Source: CAZLYK01 sp964563495
GTDB lineage: Bacteria > Acidobacteriota > Blastocatellia > RBC074
Length of the DNA: 16,856 nucleotides
Direction of reading: 5' to 3'
Assembly (NCBI GenBank): GCA_964563495.1
Contig: CAZLYK010000120.1
Coordinates: 1 to 16,856, forward strand
Under the pieces are notes generated by a model that was not told the DNA's origin, ran no database searches, and worked only from the letters and a program-made list of their open reading frames with translations. The translations under genes and the position numbers were made by a program. How positions within the stretch are numbered: the first letter of the stretch is position 1; every line of letters starts with the position of its first letter. Below, piece after piece: positions 7,201 to 16,856 of the stretch.

Positions 7201-7570
7201 CGGCGGCCTGCTCGACACCTTCGGGACCAACCGGGCGAATCTCGTCGGCGACCCGAAGAGCGGCGCCACTGGCACTATCGCCTCGTGGTTCAACAAGAGC
7301 GCCTTCGCGCAGCCGGCGACGGGCGTCTTCGGCAGCTCCGGCCGCAACATCCTGCGCGCGCCGGGCATCGACAACTTCGATCTGTCCCTGTTCAAGAACT
7401 TTGCGATCACGGAGTATTTGCGCTTCCAGTTCCGGTTGGAGTCATTCAATGCCTTCAACCATACGCAGTTCCTCGGCGTGCAAACGAACGTGAGCTCCCC
7501 GCAATTCGGGCAGATCACCAGTACTCGACCTGGACGCATCAATCAGCTCGGAGCAAAGTTCATTTGGTGA
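4259..7570 (+). CDS. TonB-dependent receptor, Oar/SusC-like with carboxypeptidase-regulatory-like N-terminal domain
   Basis: Outer-membrane receptor of 1103 residues, presumed to import large ligands such as oligosaccharides using TonB energy. A signal peptide (hydrophobic core FAVVICVAFGATAFG) ends near residue 23. Residues about 25-112 form a carboxypeptidase-regulatory-like beta-sandwich (TAQITGRISDQGGAVIQSAK, then NDEGYFTVPSLLPGSYQVSI). The plug follows at about 120-240, with DLPLNGRNFLQLL, NGSRPTSNNYLLDGTSNTD and VDAIQEFKEQTTTYSAEYG. The rest is a beta-barrel with typical late motifs (RYPYVQQWSLSVQREI, FNAFNHTQF) and a C-terminal aromatic (GAKFIW). This layout matches the large receptor family abundant in Acidobacteria. 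There is no N-terminal STN signalling domain and no SusD gene beside it. Neighbouring rhamnosidases suggest a rhamnose-containing ligand, which is inference. Confidence 0.92.
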   Translation: MSNHRISKHLFAVVICVAFGATAFGQTAQITGRISDQGGAVIQSAKVTVTNEGNGFKRETSSNDEGYFTVPSLLPGSYQVSIQKEGFKPILQTGLVLQVEQVARLDFTLQTGPVTDTVEVQSGAVALDSESASIGQIVTRRQVNDLPLNGRNFLQLLFIGAGAVETAGEQGTMRQGAGNAISINGSRPTSNNYLLDGTSNTDTALGTPAVILSVDAIQEFKEQTTTYSAEYGFSANQINIVSKTGTNDLHGTAFWFGRNDALDANNYFNNLAGNPKDKLRQNQFGFVAGGPVWIPKLYNGRGKSFWLVNYEGARIRRGFQSFNNVPAPDQLAGRFTTTIIDPLTGQPFANNTIPQSRFSRLANLARAKFFPAPNANLSQGNYVLRRSLPNDTNQFTVRGDQNLGKWGTVFGRYTETDFTNTATGSVSPLGDVFFIQKSTNWQVSHSLPISPTLVNQFRFGYVEATANQNGVTADQADIDALKLTGVFTNTLTDTQRGYPGIAFAVGGLARGGGAVNDHTTSNQPMWDISNTTTWIRGSHTLNFGANYRRWKLNRDVAADFLGDFTFNGSFTGHPVADFLLGYFSGATAFQPSPFSDPKLAGNPRQYNFQYIAPFIQDDWKVNERVTLNLGVRYDYRTAPYETNDHFGWRDLSNPRGGFLVADKTLAEKGIIGDGSIYKLAGRRNPADAPKKVFAPRFGFAFRPFEKTVIRGGYGLFYDSAENREIDGSADIYPYVSRAAIQQSITTTPLRTTDSLFPSFTAGPVTAAVNSFTAVMASPEPRYPYVQQWSLSVQREIFKNTTFEVNYIGNKGTHLLMRRNIAQALPPNLSIPLTDPRNSVATRKPFPNFTIFIDSDWSGNSIYNAMNVKFERRTNTMAATVVYTWAKSLDTKSAAAGIGGQQFNGWQGFLNNHDPKRDRGRSDFDVDHRLVASFVYDLPFGRGKRYGGSLNKAADAVVGGWQVNGIVTFQKGFPITITAADLGGLLDTFGTNRANLVGDPKSGATGTIASWFNKSAFAQPATGVFGSSGRNILRAPGIDNFDLSLFKNFAITEYLRFQFRLESFNAFNHTQFLGVQTNVSSPQFGQITSTRPGRINQLGAKFIW

Positions 7571-7598
7571 TTGCATCTGGTTTACAATTGAGGAAATT

Positions 7599-7636
7599 CG
7601 CCCGCCGGGACAGGTTAGACCCGGTGGGCGCTTCTT
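7599..7636 (+). terminator. Stem-loop between receptor and TPR genes, possible terminator or attenuator
   Basis: CGCCCGCCGGG (7599-7609) pairs with CCCGGTGGGCG (7620-7630) over eleven positions, with one G-U pair, around a ten-base loop. It is followed by CTTCTT, a weak pyrimidine tract, and lies 28 bp after the receptor stop codon. The 3' arm ends only ten bases before the GGAG of the next gene. It could act as an incomplete terminator, attenuator or mRNA-stabilising stem that lowers downstream expression relative to the receptor. Confidence 0.6.
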
Positions 7637-7650
7637 CAAAGGAGACCCCC

Positions 7651-8815
7651 GTGTTGCTTAGGCTGATGATCATTCTCTGCTTGGTGGCCCCTGCTGGTTT
7701 GGCGCAGCAAGCCAATTCTGCTCTGTTGCAGCGGTATTCGCAGGAAGGTGAAAAAGCGCTGGCCGAGCAGCGTTATGACGAGGCCGCCAAAGCCTACGAA
7801 AAAATGCGCGAACTGGCTCCGAACACAGCCGAAGTTCACGCCCGTCTCGGACTGATCTACTTTCAACAAGGCAAGTTTGAACAAGCTGTGCCCAGGCTGC
7901 GGCAGGCGATCAAACTGAAACCAACGCTGCCGAACACAGATGTATTGCTGGCGATGTCGTTATCTGAACTCGGACAATATCAGGAGGCGCTGCCCGGATT
8001 GCAGAAAGGATTCAAGCGCGCGACCGATCCGGCGCTGAAGCGTGCGAGCGGATTGCAATTGCAACGCGCCTATACCGGCTTGCAGCAGGATGACAAAGCC
8101 GTCGAAGTCGCGCTGGAATTGACCCGGCTCTACCCCAAAGACCCGGAGGTGCTCTATCATGCCGGGCGTTTGTTCGGAAATTACGCGTATCTTTCGACCA
8201 TCGAGCTGGCCGAGGTCGCGCCTGATTCGGTCTGGCTGCATCTGGCCTCGGGTGAAGCAAACGAGAGCCAGGGGAGAAGCGACGCCGCGATTCAGGAATA
8301 CAAGGAGGTCTTGTCGCTCCAACCAAATCGCCCCGGCGTTCATTACCGCATCGGGCGGGCGCTGCTCGCGCGCGCGAAACAATCGACGGACGACACCATT
8401 TCCGAAGCCGAAGCTCTGAAAGAGTTCGAGCAGGAATTGCTGCTCGATCCGACCAGCGCCAACGCAGCGTATGAAGCGGGCGAAATTCATCGCAAGTCGT
8501 CGCGCTTCGATCGCGCGCTCGATCTCTTCTCGCAGGCCGTCAAACATTACCCGGATTTTGAAGAAGCGCTGGTCGCGCTTGGCCGCACGCTGCTGAGTTT
8601 GGGCAAGGCCGAACAGGCGCTCGCGCCGCTCGGCAAAGCGATTGCGCTGAATGCGGCAAACGAAGTTTCGTGGTTCCAGCTTGCTCAGGCGCAGCGGGCG
8701 CTCGGGGCCACGGCGGAACAGCAGAAGGCTCTGGCGGAGTTTCAGCGGCTGCGCAAATCGAAGGCGCGCCCGGCGGAGAGCCTCTCCAAACGCGAAGTCA
8801 CAAAACAAACGCTGG

Positions 8816-8835
<20 letters not shown>
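7651..8835 (+). CDS. Secreted tetratricopeptide-repeat protein
   Basis: A 394-residue exported helical-repeat protein, probably a protein-protein interaction scaffold in the periplasm. The signal peptide (LLRLMIILCLVAPAGLAQQ) ends near residue 18-20. About eight TPR-like units fill the rest, the clearest at 27-60 (EGEKALAEQRYDEAAKAYEK), 61-94 (ARLGLIYFQQGKFEQAVPRL), 95-128, and later AIQEYKEVLSLQPN, RFDRALDLFSQAVKHYPDFE and ALGRTLLSLGKAEQALAPLG. The tail (about 370-394) is basic and low in structure. The GTG at 7651 was chosen because GGAG (7641-7644) lies six bases upstream and a signal peptide follows directly; the open frame continues further upstream but overlaps the receptor gene. Its 3' end overlaps the FG-GAP gene by 20 bp, suggesting coupled translation and a shared role. 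Confidence 0.88.
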
Positions 8836-10510
<1,675 letters not shown>

Positions 10511-10558
10511 AAAGCGGCGTTGCCCGAGCAAAACAAGACAACACGAAAGGATCGGTGT

Positions 10559-10895
10559 ATGCATGACGCCAGTTCATCGCTGACCGGCGAACTCGACCGT
10601 CGAGTATTTCTGTGCGGGATGTCTGCATTCGGCGGCGCACGCGCTGGAGATTGCTGTCAAGTTCAACCACCCGGAGAGCGTCCGCAGCCAGCGCCAGGAG
10701 CGGTTCAAGGCGGCGCGCAATATGAGCCGTGCTTGGGCCGCTTTCGCACGCACGAGCAACCCCACCCACGACGAAATCCCGAACTGGCCGGCCTACACAC
10801 TGGAAACGCGCGCCACCATGTTTCTGGACGCGGAGTGCAAGGTGGTCAACGATCCCTACCGGGAAGAACGATTGCTCTGGCAGCAACTTGGTTAG
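10559..10895 (+). pseudogene. Decayed exported esterase: Tat-like start joined out of frame to a carboxylesterase C-terminus
   Basis: Two coding pieces in different frames fill this gap. The first starts at ATG 10559 with AAAGGA about seven bases upstream and encodes a Tat-like signal, LDRRVFLCGMSAFGGARAG (twin arginine, then hydrophobic). Near 10620 the sense switches frame: from about 10584 to the TAG at 10893-10895, frame-shifted codons read AAHALEIAVKFNHPES, MSRAWAAFARTSNPTHDEIP, NWPAYTLETRATMFLDAE and CKVVNDPYREERLLWQQLG. These match the C-terminal end of type-B carboxylesterases (para-nitrobenzyl esterase family), including the AHALEI block that carries the catalytic histidine in that family. 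The roughly 400 residues holding the nucleophile serine and acidic residue are absent. The simplest reading is a large internal deletion with loss of frame; fusion of ends of two different genes is the alternative. Confidence 0.7.
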
Positions 10896-10993
10896 TCCAT
10901 GGGAACGGAAGGCCGCATTGAGAGGAGAGTGAAAACTGGGCTTTCGTGGGGCGACTCCCCTAACAGCATTTGATTTGAACCAAGGAGTGAGAG

Positions 10994-13408
<2,415 letters not shown>

Positions 13409-13450
13409 ACGGAGATGAAGCATAGGGGCTTGAAAAAGGAGATATCGTAA

Positions 13451-16400
13451 ATGCTCAGGACACGCAATGCGATGATTCGAATTTTAACGCCTGCCGTGCT
13501 GGCGGGACTGGTTTGCTGGGGTGTGGGGCGGACCTCTGCCACGGGTCAAGCAAGTTCTCAGGACGCGTTGGAACGCGGTTTCAAGAATCCGCCCGACGCG
13601 GCCAGGCCGCGCGTGTGGTGGCACTGGATGAACGGCAACATCACCAAAGAAGGAATCAAAGCCGATCTTGAATGGATGAAGCGGGTGGGCATTGGCGGTT
13701 TTCAGAATTTCGACGCTTCGCTCTCCACACCGCAGGCGGTCGAGAAGCGGCTGGTCTACATGACGCCGGAGTGGAAGGACGCCTTCAGATATGCCGCTAC
13801 GCTGGCCGATCAGTTGGGGCTTGAAATGGCGATTGCCGCTTCGCCCGGATGGAGCGAATCGGGCGGGCCGTGGGTGCCGGCGAAGGACGGGATGAAGAAA
13901 TACGTCTGGAGCGAAACGCGCGTCACAGGCGGGCGGACGTTCACGGGCAAACTGCCGCAGCCGCCCGATGTTTCCGGCGCGTTTCAAAACATTCCATTTC
14001 ACGACCCACTGTCATTTGCTCACGACGCGAAAAAGCTGCCGGCGTTTTATGAAGACACGGCTGTGATCGCCTACCGATTGCCGGCCGCGGACGTTCCGTT
14101 CGCCGCTTTGAATCCGAAAATCACGGTGAGCGGCGGGCAATTCAACATCAAGGATTTGACCGACGGCGATCTGGCTAAAACTTCGCTTTTGCCGCCGACG
14201 GTGGTTGGGGAAAACGCCTGGCTCCAGTTTGAATTCGACAGGCCGCAGACCTTCAAAGCGCTGACCATTGTCGCGGGCGAGCCGGCGTCGCCGTTCTTTC
14301 CGGCGCCCAGCAACCGGATGTTGCAGGCGAGCGATGACGGTGTGACGTTCCGTGACGTCTTGCCGATCCCGATCACCACTGTTCCGCAAAACACCGTCAC
14401 ATTTGCTCCTGTCACCGCAAAGGTTTTCCGCGTCGCATTCAAGACTCTGCCGCCGCAGGGGAATCCGATTGCTGCGCTGGCGGGACTGCCGCAGGGAGAA
14501 CTGAAACCCAAAGGCACGAACGTGGCCGAAATCGTGCTGCATACAACGAACCGAATCAACCGGCTGGAAGAGAAAGCGGCGTTTGCGCCTTCGGGCGAGT
14601 TGGACAAATTCGTCACGCCCGACACGTCCAACACAGGGGATGCGATTCCGGCGGGCGATGTCGTTGACCTGACTTCCAAAGTGAAGCCGGACGGCACGCT
14701 CGAATGGAACGCGCCTGCCGGAAACTGGGTTGTGCTGAGAATGGGCTATTCGCTGACCGGACGGCAAAATCACCCGGCTTCACCCGAAGCGACCGGGTTG
14801 GAGGTTGATAAACTCGACCCGCAAGCCGTCAAAGCCTATTTTGAAAATTATCTCGACCAGTACAAGGACGCGACCGGCGGATTGATGGGGAAACGCGGGT
14901 TGCAGTATGTCATCACTGACAGCTTCGAGGCGGGCGGCGCAAATTGGACAAAGAATCTGCCAGCAGAATTCGCCAAACGACGCGGCTACGACCCGAAACC
15001 GTGGCTTCCGGTTCTGACAGGGCAGATCGTCAAAAGCACCGAAGCGAGCGAACAGTTCTTGTGGGACTTCAGAAAAACGCTCTCCGATTTGATCGCGGAG
15101 AATCATTATGACCTGCTCGGCGACCTGCTCCACCAAAGAGGGATGGGCAGGTATACCGAATCGCACGAGTCGGGTCGTGCCTTTATCGGCGACGGCATAG
15201 AGGTCAAGCGTCGCGCCGACATCCCTATGTCAGCCATGTGGACGCCGAACCCGTTCACCACTCCCGGCGCAACCGCCACGGAAGTCGCCAACGGCTACAA
15301 AATGGACGTGCGCGAATCAGCGTCGGTCGCCCACATTTATGGGCAAAACATCGTCGCGGCGGAATCGTTGACCGCCATCGGCAACAGCTTCGCTTACTCG
15401 CCGGAAAAGCTGAAGCCGACTGCCGATATGGAACTGGCCTGCGGGCTGAACCGCTTCGTGATTCACACGTCCGTGCATCAACCACTCGACGACAAGAAGC
15501 CGGGCCTCGGCCTCGGCCCGTTCGGGCAGTGGTTCACCAGGCACGAAACGTGGGCTGAAGCAGCCCGGGCGTGGACGGACTATCTGGCGCGCAGTTCGTA
15601 CCTGCTGCAACAGGGCAAGTTCGTCGGTGACATCGCGTACTTCTACGGCGAGGACAACAACATCACGTCGCTTTTCGGCCTGAAAGCGCCCGCCATTCCC
15701 GAAGGTTACAACTACGATTTCATCAACGCGGACGCGTTGATCAACGTTCTGGCGGTCAAAAACGGGAAGCTGGTGACGCCGAGCGGGATGAGCTATGAGG
15801 TATTGGTGTTGGACGAAAACGCCAGAAAGATGTCGCTCCCCGTGCTGCGAAAGATTCGAGATCTGGCCAAAGCAGGCGCGACCATCGCGGGCGTTGAGCC
15901 AGTAAAATCGCCGAGTTTGCGCGACGATCAGGCGGAATTTGCTGCCCTTGTGAAAGAGGTCTGGGGCGCGAACAAACCGAACGTGTCGGCGGGTCAGTCG
16001 ATCGCGCAGGTGCTGCAAGCTAGGAAAATCACGCCCGACTTCACGTACTCTAAACCGCAAGCCGACACGGAAACACTTTACGTGCATCGCCGCCTGGCGG
16101 ACGGCGAGATTTACTGGGTCAACAACCGCAAAGATCGCGTCGAAGAGATCGAAGCAACGTTCCGCGTGCAGGGCAAAGAGGCCGAGTTGTGGCATCCTGA
16201 AACTGGCAGGACGGAACCTGCCAGCTACCGCATTGCCGGCGGGCGCACGACTGTCCCATTGCGGCTCAACCCAAATGAAGCGGTCTTCGTCGTCTTCCGC
16301 AAACCGGCCACTGCCGCATTGCGCACACTCCCCCGTCAAGTCGAAACGCGCCTTGCCGCACTCGATGGCGCGTGGGACTTGCAATTCCAACCTGATCGAG

Positions 16401-16840
16401 GCGCACCCGCCAGGCTCACATTCGATAAACTGATTTCGTGGAGCGAGAACGCTGACCCCGGCGTGAAGTACTTCTCCGGCACTGCCAACTACACGCGAAC
16501 GGTGAATGCGCCGTCCGAGTGGTTCAAATCGGGCGCGCGGCTGTGGCTCGATCTGGGTGAGGTGAAGAACCTGGCGGAAGTCTTGGTCAACGGCAAATCA
16601 CTGGGAATCGTCTGGAAGAAGCCGTTCCGTGTTGACGTGACTGAGGCGCTCAAACCAGGCGCAAACGCGATCGAGGTCAAAGTGACGAACCTGTGGGTCA
16701 ATCGCCTGATTGGCGACCAGCAACCCAACCTGACCAAGAAATACACCTTCACGACGATGCCTTTCTATCGCGCTGACTCGCCGCTGGCGCCTTCGGGGCT
16801 GCTGGGGCCGGTACAACTCGTCAGGCTGGCAGCCGAATAG
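13451..16840 (+). CDS. Exported alpha-L-rhamnosidase-like protein, GH106-type
   Basis: A 1129-residue exported hydrolase of the GH106 type, complete in the window. A signal peptide spans residues about 1-33 (AMIRILTPAVLAGLVCWGVG). The N-terminal part opens with RPRVWWHWMNGNITKEGIKA and DLEWMKRVGIGGFQNFDAS, typical of the family. A beta-domain inserted at about 220-400 precedes the conserved centre: DSFEAGGANWT (Glu493), ESHESGRAFIGDG (His572, Glu573), AAESLTAIGNSF (Glu638), and LNRFVIHTSVHQPLDD. These acidic residues are candidates for catalysis and calcium binding, as known for Bacteroides GH106 enzymes acting on rhamnogalacturonan II. The C-terminus (about 1005-1110) is a galactose-binding-like jelly roll (KNLAEVLVNGKSLGIVWKKP). 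Start 13451 has AAGGAG about nine bases upstream. It is the last gene seen, and acts beside the GH78 enzyme, probably on different rhamnosyl linkages. Confidence 0.88.
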   Translation: MLRTRNAMIRILTPAVLAGLVCWGVGRTSATGQASSQDALERGFKNPPDAARPRVWWHWMNGNITKEGIKADLEWMKRVGIGGFQNFDASLSTPQAVEKRLVYMTPEWKDAFRYAATLADQLGLEMAIAASPGWSESGGPWVPAKDGMKKYVWSETRVTGGRTFTGKLPQPPDVSGAFQNIPFHDPLSFAHDAKKLPAFYEDTAVIAYRLPAADVPFAALNPKITVSGGQFNIKDLTDGDLAKTSLLPPTVVGENAWLQFEFDRPQTFKALTIVAGEPASPFFPAPSNRMLQASDDGVTFRDVLPIPITTVPQNTVTFAPVTAKVFRVAFKTLPPQGNPIAALAGLPQGELKPKGTNVAEIVLHTTNRINRLEEKAAFAPSGELDKFVTPDTSNTGDAIPAGDVVDLTSKVKPDGTLEWNAPAGNWVVLRMGYSLTGRQNHPASPEATGLEVDKLDPQAVKAYFENYLDQYKDATGGLMGKRGLQYVITDSFEAGGANWTKNLPAEFAKRRGYDPKPWLPVLTGQIVKSTEASEQFLWDFRKTLSDLIAENHYDLLGDLLHQRGMGRYTESHESGRAFIGDGIEVKRRADIPMSAMWTPNPFTTPGATATEVANGYKMDVRESASVAHIYGQNIVAAESLTAIGNSFAYSPEKLKPTADMELACGLNRFVIHTSVHQPLDDKKPGLGLGPFGQWFTRHETWAEAARAWTDYLARSSYLLQQGKFVGDIAYFYGEDNNITSLFGLKAPAIPEGYNYDFINADALINVLAVKNGKLVTPSGMSYEVLVLDENARKMSLPVLRKIRDLAKAGATIAGVEPVKSPSLRDDQAEFAALVKEVWGANKPNVSAGQSIAQVLQARKITPDFTYSKPQADTETLYVHRRLADGEIYWVNNRKDRVEEIEATFRVQGKEAELWHPETGRTEPASYRIAGGRTTVPLRLNPNEAVFVVFRKPATAALRTLPRQVETRLAALDGAWDLQFQPDRGAPARLTFDKLISWSENADPGVKYFSGTANYTRTVNAPSEWFKSGARLWLDLGEVKNLAEVLVNGKSLGIVWKKPFRVDVTEALKPGANAIEVKVTNLWVNRLIGDQQPNLTKKYTFTTMPFYRADSPLAPSGLLGPVQLVRLAAE

Positions 16841-16856
16841 AAGCTGTTTGGGCTTG

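Noticed and set aside
10948..10960. GGGG-CGACT-CCCC mini-hairpin before the GH78 gene.
   Set aside because: Only a four-base stem with no T-run; too weak to call a terminator.
15317..16390. 357-codon minus-strand open frame opposite the GH106 gene.
   Set aside because: Arginine-rich composition without motifs; the plus strand encodes conserved GH106 blocks throughout.

Overview
The window reads as a GC-rich chromosomal segment of a Gram-negative bacterium, most likely an acidobacterium. This is inferred from gene content: a SusC/Oar-like TonB-dependent receptor of about 1100 residues with an N-terminal carboxypeptidase-regulatory-like domain and no SusD partner, a secreted TPR protein paired with a CRTAC/UnbV-type FG-GAP protein, and a sigma factor followed by a zinc-finger anti-sigma protein. 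No rRNA or other taxonomic marker is present, so the assignment is an inference.

Left edge (1-1128, minus strand): a 21-codon remnant resembling the C-terminus of an IS21-type IstB ATPase runs off the window. Next comes a BzdR/BoxR-type regulator (XRE helix-turn-helix fused to a shikimate-kinase-like domain). Its sigma70-like promoter lies so close to the ATG that the mRNA should be leaderless. Positions 1129-1567 hold no convincing gene, only a short repeated motif, a candidate promoter and an imperfect hairpin.

Centre left (1568-4121, plus strand): an ECF-type sigma factor and a 645-residue membrane anti-sigma-like protein, 13 bp apart. The anti-sigma-like protein has a cytoplasmic HxxxCxxC zinc finger, one membrane helix and an unusually long periplasmic part with a BON-like patch.

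Centre to right (4214-16840, plus strand): a 9-bp tandem repeat (four copies) runs directly into the Shine-Dalgarno of the TonB-dependent receptor gene. A strong hairpin follows that gene. Then come a secreted TPR protein and a secreted FG-GAP/UnbV protein whose genes overlap by 20 bp. A decayed esterase remnant (Tat-like start joined out of frame to a carboxylesterase C-terminus) follows. The window ends with two exported glycoside hydrolases, a GH78-type and a GH106-type alpha-L-rhamnosidase.

Working model (inference): this is a rhamnose-containing-glycan utilisation locus outside Bacteroidetes. The receptor imports oligosaccharides, the two rhamnosidases release terminal L-rhamnose by different folds, the TPR/UnbV pair acts at the envelope, and the sigma/anti-sigma pair may couple an envelope signal to expression. 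No rhamnose catabolic gene, SusD or inner-membrane sugar transporter lies in the window, so the substrate assignment rests on the two hydrolases alone.
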